DNA of 64,000 bases from Acanthosepion esculentum (lineage: Eukaryota > Mollusca > Cephalopoda > Sepiida > Sepiidae): NCBI GenBank assembly GCA_964036315.1, contig OZ038488.1, forward strand, positions 67,762,342 through 67,826,341. Direction: 5' to 3'. Within the stretch, counting starts at the first letter, position 1, and the number at the start of each line of letters is the position of its first letter. A program made the translations under genes and the position numbers. A model generated the notes under the pieces. That model saw only the letters and a list, made by a program, of their open reading frames with translations. It made no database searches and was not told the DNA's origin. Shown here piece by piece: positions 34,825 through 45,519 of the stretch.

Positions 34825-35325
34825 AAGAGAGATATATTATACATGGTGTCATGATTTCTACTAATAAATTCACTATAGATAAATATTAATGTTCTTGCCT
34901 TGTCAGAAATTATGACTAGAATTTCTTCAATAAAGTTAATTTTAAAAATGATATGTTGCCATAAAAACTGCATACATCAATTATATCTGAACTTCTATCT
35001 CTAAAAAGAACAAATGCATCCAGTCAAAATTCTTTAATGGTTACCTGATACAATCAACATCTGTAAAAGTACCTTGAGTACAGTGACTGCAATACTGAGA
35101 TGTAAACAACCAAGATTGACATTTTTTAATGAGGAGTTCTGAATCCTGTCTTCAGATTTCCGGTTTTTTAGTTTTAATATATTCCTTGCGAATTCTAATA
35201 CCAACATTTATGGATCAGTCATAACAAATTTAGTACTGGAAACAAGGAAACTGGATGCAAGCTGTTATAAAACCAAAACATGTTCTTAAATAGTTTTCAA
35301 AGATGTAGACTCTCATGTCGATGTC
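34821..35325. other. Unassigned sequence
   Basis: AT-rich, with no clear coding signal. The last part may be the decayed upstream extension of the LINE fragment at 35330. Confidence 0.4.
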
Positions 35326-35329
35326 ACAC

Positions 35330-35745
35330 ACGACATCCAACTCCTTGAATAATATCTATCTAGAAACATTTTCTCAAATCAATGAAGAAAAATGGTTTCA
35401 TGCGAATGGTCTCTGTAGGTCTTGAAGAAGACTCTCCTCCATCAGCTCATAGACTGGCACCACAGAATAACAAAGAATTTTACTAAATAGCAGAAATCAC
35501 ATAACGTGAAGACTTTCAGCTGCAGCAACAACTAAAATGGATAGCACATGTGGCTAGAAGAGAAAATAATGATATAATCAGCATCTTGACTTTCAAAACT
35601 TCCTTAAACAAAAGGATAGGAAAGACCCCCCCCCCACCAATACTAAAGCTATTTTCCTGAAAAACTGTTTTAAGAGAGATTTTTTAAAATTTTCAACTAA
35701 AAGCAACACTAACTATTTAGTCAATGAATAGTCAATTAATACTGA
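35330..35745 (+). pseudogene. LINE 3' coding fragment
   Basis: Encodes LKKTLLHQLIDWHHRITK (35410-35470), then LQQQLKWIAHVARRENND and LTFKTSLNKRIGK (35520-35620). The last blocks are homologous to 27420-27680 on the other strand. A C10 run at about 35627-35637 disrupts the frame. Confidence 0.6.
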
Positions 35746-35849
35746 ATGTTTCCTTATAAGGAAATGGTTACTATTACCATTATTCTAGAAACTTGCATTG
35801 ATTTAAAAGATTCTCTTTGTTTACAGCCTGTTCATAAGCTGATGTTTGC

Positions 35850-36770
35850 AATTCAGTAATTTTTTTTAATGGTGTTCACCCTGCACAAGGCTCTAGAGCC
35901 ACTCGAGATAGAGGGTTATAGAGTAAGAGGCACAGTTTATGCAGATAGGTGGTGAAGATAATGGTGAAACCTAGACATGAACAGGTTAAGATTGTAGTGA
36001 TTGAGGAAGCATCCTCTTGGGAGTCAGTTCCACGATGCAACAGTTTGTGAGATTAAGCTGCTCAAGTGGAACCTATGTCTAACCAAATGAATATGAAATG
36101 AATGAGGGTAGTTCACTACAATGTGCTTAGCATGGCGGGTCTTAGCTAAGGAACATAGTTTGTCTGACCACTTTTCATGTGAATAGCAAGAGGTTTGCAA
36201 TATTTCATCTGTGAGAAAGGGATTGTAAAATGGAAAATAATTTGTCACCCACAAGGATGAGGAGATGCTTTTTGATTTTATCGAGAATGGAAAGTGAATA
36301 CTTGGCAGCTCCTGTCCATATATGGCAACAGTACTCCATTTTTGATCTGATCTAGCTCTAGGTAGAGGATAGCAGGAGTCGTGTACTTACTGGAGTGCAA
36401 CAGGGAACAAGCCGTTTTTCTAGCATCTTGAGTGATGGATCATATGTACGAGTTCCACTCGGGGTCTGGGTTGAGCTTAAGTCCCAAAAGGTGCTCAAGG
36501 CAAGGCTTCTGTGAAGGAACATCCGTTGATTGTGACTGGTGATAGTTCTGGATCTGATCAGAGATAATGGAATGTAACTAGTTTTGTTTTCAAGGCAATG
36601 AATGTAACCAACCAGTTTTCCCACCAATATCAGAGCTAGGTCAGAGGAGAGATCAGATGTCAATCTCTGGTCATCTAGAGTCTCTCACCAATGTAAGTGT
36701 CTATTGGAATAAGGTGCTATCCATATACAGTAAAGTCCCAATATTGTAGATTCAGATACAACACAATGCC
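35850..36770 (-). pseudogene. CR1-like LINE, RT C-terminal half
   Basis: The reverse complement gives SFTEALPSAPFG, RVELVHMIHHS, LEKRLVPCCTPVSTRLLL (36358-36663), SDQKWSTVAIYGQELP, then DEILQTSCYSHEKWSDKLCS and HLVRHRFHLSSLISQTVASWN (36024-36254), then RGCFLNHYNLNLFMSRFHHYL and stop. These correspond to the region after the RT palm through the WNSLP/FP/NL..FK terminal motif of CR1-like LINEs. The 3' UTR (GAGTGGCTCTAGAGCCTTGT reversed, 35880-35900) marks the 3' end. It is a different subfamily from the copies at 32.5 and 39.7 kb. Confidence 0.85.
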
Positions 36771-36784
36771 TCAGGTTTTTTTTA

Positions 36785-36958
36785 ATCATTTCACCAAGGC
36801 AATAATGCCACTAAGTTGCCAGGCTGCTGAAAGTGAAAGTGAAAGTGAATGAGAAAACATTAGTGAAGAGAAAGGACAATAAAACAATGTATTTTAGGAA
36901 GACAGAAGATAGCAATTGATGTTGCATTTAAATTTGTAATGATTAGTTTGATCCAGCC
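36785..36958 (-). pseudogene. CR1-like LINE, 3' segment of an interrupted copy
   Basis: The reverse complement of 36900-36958 reads NHYKFKCNINCYLLSS and continues into the CR1 3' UTR (GGCATTATTGCCTTGGTGAA near 36790-36815). The rest of this copy lies beyond the GC-rich insert, at 38534-38915. Confidence 0.8.
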
Positions 36959-38533
36959 AAGACAATGTCGACCGCGTAGGCCAGATCAAACACCCTGACA
37001 TTTCGACCAACTGCAACTCCAGCATAGTCCCGAAGGGCCCTGCTGAGGATGTAGTCAATTATATAGTTGAATAGGGTAGGGACAGGGCACACCCTTGCCA
37101 CTCACCAGACTTCACCTCAAACGTACCTGACTCCTCACCATAAGCACGAACACAGGCTTGCGTCGACCGGTAGTAGCCCTTGATGAGACGAAGGAGTTTA
37201 GCGGACATGCCAACGGAGTCAAAGGCAGCTGCAAAGTCAACGAAGCAGAGGACTGTTGGTTGTTGGTATGCCCAGTGTTGTTCGAGGATGCGACGCAGGC
37301 TGAAGATCTGATCAACACAACTTCTGCCCGGGCGGAAGCCACCCTGAGATGGGCGAGTTCGCAGATCACAGATGCCCTGAAATCTTCGCAGGAGAAGCAC
37401 TGCAAATACTTTGGCTGCCACATCGATCTATATAATTCTCTATAATTCGAGCAGTGTTTCCTATCACCCTTTTTGAAGAAAGGTAGCAGGATGGCCTGGC
37501 TCCAATCATCAGGGGACGTCTCGGAGAGCCAGACCACATTGAAGACACGATGCACCCACTAGGCGAATACATCTGGTATGGCTTTATATACTTCTGCAGG
37601 TATACTCACCAGGAGGCTTGTTGTTACGCAGATGGTGCAGAATATCTCGCACTTCATCTACCGTCGGGGATGCAGTGTTGTAGTCGTATTCATCGGTCAG
37701 TTCAACGGCCACTTCCGTCGCCGGAGTCGGATGATTGAGTAGCTCATTAAAATGCTCTTTCCACCGATTTAGCCGCTCGCCCAGACCCACGATAATAGCA
37801 CCATCATGGGAGCGAAGCGTCTCACTTAACCCCCGCAGTTCTGCGGCTCGCCCGTCTCACCATCTGGTAGAGTTTGCAAGAGTCGCCACAGGCTACTGCA
37901 CGCTCAGTCTCCTCAGTGAAGGCACACCAAGTGCATTTTGATCCGTGCGGATGGAGTTGTGCGGCGCCATAGATCACAAAGGTTCGGAGCTCCCGTCAGT
38001 CGTGCTTCCATCGCCCTCTTCACCAGCCAAAGGCTCTCCCCGGTGATCCAGTCCCAGTCCCATAATATCGACGAACGGTAACACCAAGATGGGCGTGTGC
38101 CACTTCGACGGTGGCAGATTTGAGAGCCTGCCATTCAACTTCTGGTTGAGGCTCTGAGCTTCGTTGGAGGCGAGAGAACCGATTGTGAAGTTCCAACCTG
38201 AACTGTTCTCCCGCGCGTAGCTTCAGATTGGCAACGTTGATTCACTTCGGGATCTTGGTGGATCTCCTTGCCCTCCGTCGCAGACGGAGGCTTGCGCAGA
38301 CAAGCGTATGATCCGATCTATGCGCACTGCCCGTATCTGCACCCCGATAAGCTCGAGAGCCAAGTACAGAGCTTGCCCACCTCGCCCGCACCAGAATGTA
38401 GTCAATCTGGTTGGACGTACAACCGTCATTGGAGCGCCAGGTGACAAGATGTCGTCGAGGGTGCTGGAAACGAGTGTTAGTCACCACAAGACGATTAGCG
38501 ACCACAAAGTTAACTAGGCGGTCGTCATTGATG
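36959..38533 (-). pseudogene. GC-rich endonuclease-reverse transcriptase LINE fragment, nested in CR1
   Basis: Reverse-strand internal slice of a LINE ORF. From high to low coordinate: end of the AP-type endonuclease (NDDRLVNFVVANRLVVTNTR, HLVTWRSNDG, NQIDYILVRARWAS, SDHTLVCASL; 38242-38533), a linker, GERLNRWKEHFNELLNHP (37745-37790), then the RT domain: FRPGRSCVDQIFSLRRILEQ, FVDFAAAFDSV (motif A, aspartates present) and GYYRSTQACVRAYGEESG (37059-37340). After SGEWQGCALS one base is missing relative to the family's CALSPTLFNY, shifting frame at about 37078. Motif C reads LAYAVDIVL (about 36972-36998), so the second-last catalytic Asp is Val. The fragment starts inside the endonuclease and stops just after motif C. 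Composition is clearly GC-richer than its surroundings (31 of 60 bases in 37141-37200). Confidence 0.9.
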
Positions 38534-38915
38534 AGACCTAATTTCCAATCTAGTAGTATGCTCAAATTCATGTGGTCGTGGTACCAAGGAGGAGAGCTCA
38601 TTAAAACAATTGCTATGAAAATATTTATAGAAAAGACTGAGAGAAACTCGTGGAAAAGAGACTGAAGTTGAGATGCCAGGTCAGGGCCCATAACATTACA
38701 GAACCTACTTTGAATTTTGTCAAGTTGTGATACAGCAGGAGCACTAGACCAGATATGGCATCAATATTCAGTGCATGAATGAACAGTAAATTTATAAATG
38801 TGCAAGATGGATTCTGGAGAGAAAAAATGTCTGGCATGTCACAGTGAACCAACATTCCTAGCAGCAGACCTAGCAATTGATTCAATACAATCATGTGTGT
38901 GGAAAACTTTTTTTT
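38534..38915 (-). pseudogene. CR1-like LINE, 5' segment of an interrupted copy
   Basis: The reverse complement encodes IYHIWSSAPAVSQLDKIQS, then VMGPDLASQLQSLFHEFLS, KYFHSNCFNELSSLVPRP and HEFEHTTRLEIRSH, where it is cut at the GC-rich insert. About 40 residues (the PFTVE...WNSLP...FP stretch) are missing between this part and the 3' part at 36785-36958. Confidence 0.85.
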
Positions 38916-39049
38916 TCTTTTCTTTTTTTGTTAGTATTTCATTATATTACTTTCATTAACAACCCCAAATTAGCACATCCCTGCTTGCTCTGCAATAATA
39001 TTTTACAGAGCTTAACACTTACAACAACATAATACTCTGTTATAAGACA

Positions 39050-39116
<67 letters not shown>

Positions 39117-39544
39117 GCAGTACTTAGTAGAGAGTGCTCAATATCAGTGATAGAGCTAACATATTCGCATGGAACCCAGGGTCACAAACTAATATCATCT
39201 AATTTCTTACATTCTTACTTTTCATCAACAGTGGCAGGCTTTTAATAATTAAAATAAAGTTTAATAATCACATACACACACAAATAGATAAAACTTTAGT
39301 GTTTCTTTTTAAACTGGTGGTTGAAACCCAAATGAAAAATAAAGGTTGAAGGACTTAAATTTAGATATTTATATTTATCATTATATCTTAAAAACATGAT
39401 CAAATTGTACAAAATAATTCTGCTTTAATGAAAAAGATCATATTTTTTTCTGTCAAAAAAAAACTTGAATGATCCATTAAAAAACAACATTCATCAGTTA
39501 TGTTTTCTGCTTATTATAAACCAAATTGTCTTTTCTTTTCTTTT
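38916..39544. other. AT-rich spacer with long (TA)n at 39050-39110
   Basis: The TA run of about 60 bp is followed by TTAGTAGAGAGTGCTCAATA, which again carries the GAGTGCTCAAT motif seen beside other TA tracts. No coding signal. Confidence 0.55.
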
Positions 39545-39841
39545 TTATCAGTATCACCCCATGCAAGGCATTAAAGCCACTAAGACACAAGAGCTTACTG
39601 GGTGTGGAAAGAACTAGGAACAGAAACATTAATAATGAGTAAAAAGAGAAAAGAGTAATCAGGAAGATAATAGATAGCAATTGACATTGCATTTAAATTT
39701 TTGCAGACTAAAGTTGGTCGGAAAACATGGAGCTGAAAGGGTGTTCCACAAGTGAGAATTGCAAGAAAATAAACTGTTTGCATAGAACTTATGGTTACAT
39801 CTAGCCGACTCAACTGTAAATTGGATAGATGTTGACGTCAT
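39545..39841 (-). pseudogene. CR1-like LINE 3' end (split copy, 3' part)
   Basis: The frame 39659-39841 encodes STSIQFTVESARCNHKFY, FSCNSHLWNTLSAPCFP and NFSLQKFKCNVNCYLLSS, then stop and the CR1 3' UTR (CTCTTGTGTCTTAGTGGC reversed). It is the most similar of the copies to 23065-23352. Upstream, the element is interrupted by repeat X. Confidence 0.88.
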
Positions 39842-40231
39842 GGAGAGTGGGGAAAAGGACAGTCTTTTTCTGTCTTAACGTCAAACGTAGCTAGCCACAA
39901 ACACTGACCCAGATATACAACAATATTCCTTACACCGCAACAACGCATTCTTACTTACCTTTCTTACTACATACACCATAATACATCATTGTCTCCATGA
40001 AAGTCATAACTTAACCCCATATGTACAATTCACTGACTTTTGGGGGGAGGGGAATAAAAAAAACTTAAAAATCTAAACCCAATGAATATTTACAAAAAAG
40101 TACAAAACTATTTACAAGAAAATAAATAAAATAATGTTAGTAATAAAGCCCCACAGTCCCTAAATGTGGCAGAAACATCAGTTAACTGGACAAAATCAAT
40201 GCGGGACTTTAATAATATAAAACATTCATTC
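39842..40231. mobile_element. Dispersed about 390-bp repeat X, copy 2, inserted in CR1
   Basis: Matches 23733-24150 in order and orientation. CR1 coding resumes on both sides, so X is a genuine insertion of about 390 bp. It has no open frame. Candidate classes are solo LTR or non-autonomous DNA element. No clean target-site duplication was found by eye. Confidence 0.75.
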
Positions 40232-40560
40232 ATCCCATAGCGAAGAGCTCATTCGAAAAATTACCATGAAAGTATTGGTAGGAAAGACACAGGGAAGCAA
40301 CTTTATGGGGGTGGGAAAGAGACTGAAGCCAAGATGCCAGGTGAGGATCAATAATATTGCTGATTCTTCTTTGGATTTTATCAAGGAGCTGAAGGTAAAT
40401 AGCAGGGGCACCGGGCCATATGTGGCAGCAATATTTTAAGCATGAATGAATGGTAGATATGTATCATAGATTCTGAAGAGAAAAATTGTCTTGCTTGATA
40501 CAGTGAATCATCTTTCTTGGCAGCTGACCTAGTAATGGATTCAGTATAGTGAAAACAGAA
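40232..40560 (-). pseudogene. CR1-like LINE (split copy, 5' part)
   Basis: The reverse complement encodes YQYFHGNFSNELFAMG (40232-40280), LASWLQSLSH-like sequence and KIQRRISNI near 40340-40390, and further upstream fragments to about 40555. It parallels 38534-38915. Confidence 0.75.
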
Positions 40561-40699
40561 CAGAGAATTTTAACAAAAAATTAAAAAAAACATGAAAAAT
40601 TTAATCATGATACAAAGCAGGTTATTGTAAGTGTATATTTTTTAATAAAGACTTTAAAAACTCTTTTGATTGAGAATAAATGAAAGGTGTTAATTTTCT

Positions 40700-41010
40700 T
40701 TCTATACAGTTATGTGCCCTGCATGATACACGCTTAGGGAATCATGTATCTGTCGATACATGATTGACGAGGCAGATTTTTTTGCAGTAGGTTGCCATTT
40801 CTTTCTGCAGTAGACCAGTTGCCATCCAAGGCTATAGAACCCAGTCTGTCCTGCTATTTACCCATAGCTGCAGGGAGAAGAAGAGGATTCTTACCTTTCC
40901 CAAAGGTATCAGCACATAAGTGAATGTAATCGATACGACTGGATTTCAAACCCTGCTCTCTGATTCCTTAATCCGAGATGCTATCCATTACCCCCCCATG
41001 CCTCCTGTTC
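40700..41010 (-). repeat. tRNA-derived SINE with terminal 10-bp hairpin
   Basis: Full-length relative of 23360-23640. The reverse complement begins GGAGGCATGGGGGGGTAATG and contains GGGTTTGAAATCCAGTCG in the B-box position. The 3' region has a perfect hairpin ATCATGTATC-TGTC-GATACATGAT (40741-40764). Confidence 0.85.
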
Positions 41011-42380
41011 TTTATATAGAGAATGAATAATTCTTAAAACATATAAAAGCTACACAAAGCAAGAAAATTAATAAGTAACTTTCCATGTAAAATTATTTTT
41101 AGTGATTTTCACATAACTGAAATACTTCAATAAGAATAAAGTTATGATTTTTCTAAAACTAAATTTTACGTAATTTTAAAACTTTGATATTTGCACTTTG
41201 TTAATTTATTTCCTAAACATTTTAATGCTATTTTTATTTCACTATAATTTTTTTTACAACATGCTGACATGTGTTGAAGTTAACACTAACATTTTATGTC
41301 AAGATTTGCAAACACTACATTTCATTCAATTTTGCAAACCAATCAATGAAATTTGAATAAGCTGATTTGTTTGAAAAAAAATACATGGACAAAACCCTAC
41401 TTCACAGTTTAATAATTTCTTTAATTTAATATAAACAATTAAACAATATAGTTTTAAGAATTTTTTTTTCCTTTTTAACAGCAAAGAATAAATTCTTATG
41501 ATTTTTTTACTCTTGAGCCTGCAACATACAACAGGCCATGCATAAATATTTTTTTCTTGCAAACACAAGGCAAACTGGATACTTGTATATAGAAACTTAA
41601 AGAAAAGATAAGCAAAAAAACAATATTGCATTTTTATTAAATAACTATTTGTTATTTTAATCATTGAATTGTTTTTAAAATTGTGGGAGTATTTTGTATT
41701 TTAAATAATAAAACATTTAATTTTTTCAAAAAAAAATAATGAAAATTTAATGTACTAAGATAAATGTACCAAGTAAAACCAACTGCACTTTGTACCCCCA
41801 CCTTACCTGTTTGCACTTCTCCCTAAACTTTCAGTTGGTCAATGTATGGCTATTTGAGGGGGTGTGACTAACAGAAGTCACAGAATTTTATATGTAGATT
41901 ACTTAAACTATTAATAATAACAATTTTTTTTTTAAAATTTGATTTTGGTACAGTTACAAAATAATGGTGACAAAAGTTAGTCTGGTGCCCTGGGGTGGTC
42001 ATGTATATTATTTGTATAAAGGCAAATTTGACACATGGCCAATTTAACATGTGGGTCAACATGAAAATGTGTGGGCATGACCAAAAATTGCACTGTACCA
42101 TGACCAGTGTCACAAAAGGTTCAGAATACTCTGTCTGCACTATATTGAGGAGTTTCTGCTTTGAGGTTGAAATTGCCAGGTCCAAGATGACAAGAACATT
42201 GCTGAAAAGGAGCAGATTCTCTAAGTGTGTAACTGGATCTCAGCAGGAAGGCTCAGCATTAAAACTCTGATCCGAGGCTGAGAGAAATTTTGATTCTAGG
42301 CAAAACATGCAGATGTTATAGTTATCCAAAGAAATGTTGATTGATATATAAATAATCCTGTCACAGTAAAAAAAAAAAAA
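41011..42380. other. Unassigned AT-rich region
   Basis: Very AT-rich to about 41990. The + strand frame 41995-42270 and its surroundings are GC-balanced but unrecognised. An A18 run lies near 42368-42385, just upstream of a LINE fragment. Confidence 0.4.
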
Positions 42381-42389
42381 AAAAACTAT

Positions 42390-42860
42390 TTGTGCGAATT
42401 GCAAATCTGAGATACCAAAACCAAACAAGTGTGGAAATTTAAATATCTGGGAAGTGTTTTAACAGAGGACAGAAAGTGCAACAATGAAATCCGAAGGTGT
42501 ATTGAGTCTTGGAGAAACAGAAATGTGGTTTGAAATAAGGATGCTGAGAATACCATGAACCAAACATGTCAGCAACAGTGAAGTTTTAAAGAAAGTAGAA
42601 ATAAAAAGGGACATTTATATTTAACATCAGGAAGATAAGGAAAGAGGGCTTGGAAAATTTGATAGTCACAGGACAGATTGAAGCAAGCTTGAGTAAGTGG
42701 ATTGTGGAACAAGAACTAGGAAAGATAACAAAAAGACAACATTTATTAACAGCTATAAAGGAGAGGAAATTGTGGAGAGCTATGAACGTCAGCATCATGA
42801 ATAGAAATGGTTCATAGAAGAATATATTTAGAAAGGTCTTAGCAGAACTAAAAGTCATAT
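42390..42860 (+). pseudogene. LINE remnant (endonuclease-reverse transcriptase C-terminus)
   Basis: ATTGCAAATCTGAGATACCA and TTTAAATATCTGGGAAGTGT match 376-430 almost exactly (IRDTKTKQVWKFKYLGS). Then come EMWFEIRMLRIP (42520-42560) and MRKEGLENLIVTG with FL-type pieces. Parts are missing between blocks. The 3' end is at RKLWRAM near 42770-42790. Confidence 0.8.
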
Positions 42861-43084
42861 TGTTAGACATGATCTTAACAGCACACAGAAATTCCCAGAA
42901 TTGGTCTATTTTTGTGGAACCAATTCTAATGTCAAAACAATGATCATAATTATCTGTTTCTTAAATGTATCATAAAAGGTGATGTTAAATGCAAAAGGTA
43001 GTGGAGAGACAAAGATAAATGTTGACAACCGAATCCAAACACTGAGCTCCATGGAAGAAAGGTAATGTTGTGCCTGCGTGTGAT
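42861..43084. other. Unassigned spacer between two LINE fragments
   Basis: Possibly decayed LINE sequence, but no motif is clear. Confidence 0.35.
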
Positions 43085-43560
43085 GGGAATGTCAGGGTAT
43101 TATTCATTTAGAGTTCTTAAAAGTGTACTAAACTGTTACGTGATATCTGTCCTCCTGTATGACAGTGAGTACTGGACAATCTCCTCACAGATGAAGAAGA
43201 GTCTTGAAGCAACAGAAATGTGGTTCTAAAGAAGGATGCTGAGAATACCATAGACCGAACATGTGAGCAATAAGAAAGTTTTAAAGAAAATGTAAACAAA
43301 AAGGAAACTTATACTTAACATTTGGAAGAGACAGTTGAAGTTTCTGGAGCATATAACGAGGAAAGAGGGCATGGAAAATTTGATACTCACAGGACAGAGG
43401 AAAAGGAGGATAGAGGTAGACAACACATAACATACTTAGTGAGCTTGAGTAAATGGATGACGGAACAGGGTTTAGGAGAAATAACAGAAAGATAAAGTTT
43501 TTTCAGAGTTACAGGGGGATAGGAAGTTGTGGAGAGCCACGATCGCCTACGTTCTTCCAT
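43085..43560 (+). pseudogene. LINE remnant (endonuclease-reverse transcriptase C-terminus)
   Basis: Encodes VLNCYVISVLLYDSEYWTIS (43125-43185), LEATEMWF (43205-43230), RRMLRIPTEHVSN, ILNIWKRQLKFLE (43310-43345), ERGHGKFDTHRTE-type shifted frames, and RKLWRATIA (43520-43550). It is in tandem orientation with 42390-42860. Confidence 0.82.
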
Positions 43561-44140
43561 AAAGAAGATTTTAGTTTAAACATCATCATTGTTATTTTAC
43601 TGAATGTGTGAGGTAATAGGATCAAAACACAGCTGAGCACCTGACCAGTTCCAACCACAGCCAATTGTGTTGAAAGCGTTGAGAGGTATTCATTCATGCA
43701 TGTCTTGGGAAAGTAGACCTGGCGGAGCCCATCCCTCTCCAGTTCACACTACAGCCATGGCTTATTTTGGCCATTGATTCCACTGAGGAGAACCTCTGCT
43801 TTATCCATGGACTTCAGTCTAGGAAGCGCTCCACCCAGAGATCACCACACTGGCTGCATATGTAGACAGGGAGACAAATCTGCAACATTATGCTAGTTGG
43901 CTATTAGCCCTCCAAGTAGATTCCTCTCCTCTTTGACAGCTCTTGTTTTTAATCCTGCTGGGCATCTAGCCTCCTTGCTCATCAGAAAATTCTAGTGAGG
44001 GATCTGGTTTTGTCACGGATGACCTGACCATGCACCCTGATGCAGATAGTAATGAGTTACATGGTACTAGTAGAGTGAACTGATATGTTATTTATAAATA
44101 TAAATAGAATTTGTAATTAATTAAGCAATGTCAGAGATAA
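43561..44140. other. Unassigned spacer
   Basis: A GC-balanced stretch (43600-44040) has no recognised motif. It may be old transposon DNA. Confidence 0.35.
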
Positions 44141-44143
44141 ATG

Positions 44144-44145
<2 letters not shown>

Positions 44146-44193
<48 letters not shown>
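44146..44193. repeat. (TA)n microsatellite
   Basis: About 48 bp of TA, directly 5' of a SINE. Confidence 0.95.
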
Positions 44194-44194
<1 letters not shown>

Positions 44195-44195
<1 letters not shown>

Positions 44196-44597
44196 AGGCA
44201 TGGTGGAGTAATGGACTGAGGAATTGGAGAGCCGAATTCAAATTCCAGTCGAATCCATTACATTCACTTACATGCTAATATCCTTGGGAAAGGTGTGAAT
44301 CCTCCTCTTCTCCCTCCAACTATGGGTAAATAGCAGGATAGACTGGGTTTTATAGCCTTGGATGGCAACTGGTCTAGGAGAAGGACAACTCTGAATTCAA
44401 AACCTGCGGAGGGTCGTTTGGGGACCTTGTGGCATTCGCTGCACCAGGTCCCTGTATTCGTCCCTCCAAAAAGTGTGGATGGCCCTGCAGGAAGCCTTCA
44501 CCACTATAATCAAATCTCATGTTTCGGTGTCGGGCTCTCAGTTTCAAGGAACTGATCTCCCTGACCCTCATACGTCAAATTTGACGGGTAAGTCGAT

Positions 44598-44600
<3 letters not shown>
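44195..44600 (+). repeat. tRNA-derived SINE with long 3' region
   Basis: Starts GGAGGCATGGTGGAGTAATG, with CGAATTCAAATTCCAGTCG at the B-box position. The body has ACATTCACTTACATGC, ATCCTTGGGAAAGGTGTGAA, AACTATGGGTAAATAGCAGG and ATAGCCTTGGATGGCAACTG. It continues about 200 bp farther than other copies (CTCTGAATTCAAAACCTGCG through GACCCTCATACGTCAAATTT). Three overlapping open frames exist in this GC-balanced tail, but none is recognised. It is followed by another TA run at 44602-44632. Confidence 0.8.
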
Positions 44601-44645
<45 letters not shown>

Positions 44646-44744
44646 GCAGCATATTTTCATTCAAACAGGTTTGGTTAAATCATTTAGACATATGTTGATT
44701 AGTTTTCATTGTGATCCTTTCAAGTTCACAGAGTAATTTCTTGG

Positions 44745-44870
44745 TAACCTTAGAAAATTGATTAAGAAAAATACCAAAATTTTCATTGAAATAGCTTTTA
44801 TTTTTCCAAGTACTTTCAATCTTATCTGAGGCCATCTTCAGGGAGTTGTCTGCAAGTATGTATATGTGTT
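44745..44870 (-). repeat. Retroelement 3'-end-like repeat
   Basis: The reverse complement reads CTGAAGATGGCCTCAGATAA, GATTGAAAGTACTTGG and AATAAAAGCTATTTCAATGA. Its layout (CTGAAGA...GAAA...AAGCTATTTCAA) parallels 45930-46000 and resembles 3' ends seen with Penelope-like elements. Confidence 0.45.
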
Positions 44871-44941
44871 TCTATAAATTCAAAATATTTTAACTGTTCA
44901 TTTTTACTGCTTATACAGCGGTTTAGATTTCAAAGTTCATG

Positions 44942-45013
44942 TTTTTTTTCTTCTTTTTTTTCTTCTTTTTTTTCTTCTTCTTTTTCTTCTTTTTTTTTCT
45001 TCTTTTTTTTTTC
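44942..45013 (+). repeat. Polypyrimidine (TTCTTCTTTTTT)n tract
   Basis: 72 consecutive pyrimidines with mirror symmetry built from CTTCTTTTTTTT units. The strand has triplex-forming (H-DNA) potential. Confidence 0.9.
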
Positions 45014-45480
45014 CAATATAAGGGAAGTAACTTTTTCCATTTTTCTGATACATATATAATTTTTTTATTTTTTTTTATGAGCATTTAAGGACTTTGCTGT
45101 CATGCTCATAGTTGACTATATTTTATTTTGGGCTTTAATTCTTTTAGTTCTGAAAAATGCTGGTAGATGATACTGACTTTATTTTGAAGATGTTTAAAGG
45201 TAATTGAAGCATTTTTTATCCAAATATACAGACCTACATGTAAAATTTTTGTTTATTTGAAACCAGCCAGAATGTACTGGGTGTGTTGTAAACACTCAAC
45301 AATTTACCACACCATGAAATTACTACTGCTACACAGCTGTGTAAAATATGAACAAAAAAATTATACTAACAATTAAAATTATCCACTCCCTTGAAAAGGG
45401 CTACAGAATTAGTTGAAAACACTTGAGACAATAATTACTATGGACAATTTGTATACGCTTTTATTCCTCTAAAGAAGTAA
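45014..45480. other. Unassigned AT-rich spacer
   Basis: No recognised gene. CCTTGAAAAGGGCTACAGAA and GTTGAAAAC at 45390-45420 resemble other retroelement 3' ends in the window. Confidence 0.4.
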
Positions 45481-45482
45481 TG

Positions 45483-45483
<1 letters not shown>

Positions 45484-45519
<36 letters not shown>

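Noticed and set aside
35627..35637. C10 run as a functional signal
   Set aside because: A homopolymer inside a dead LINE fragment is more likely slippage or sequencing noise.
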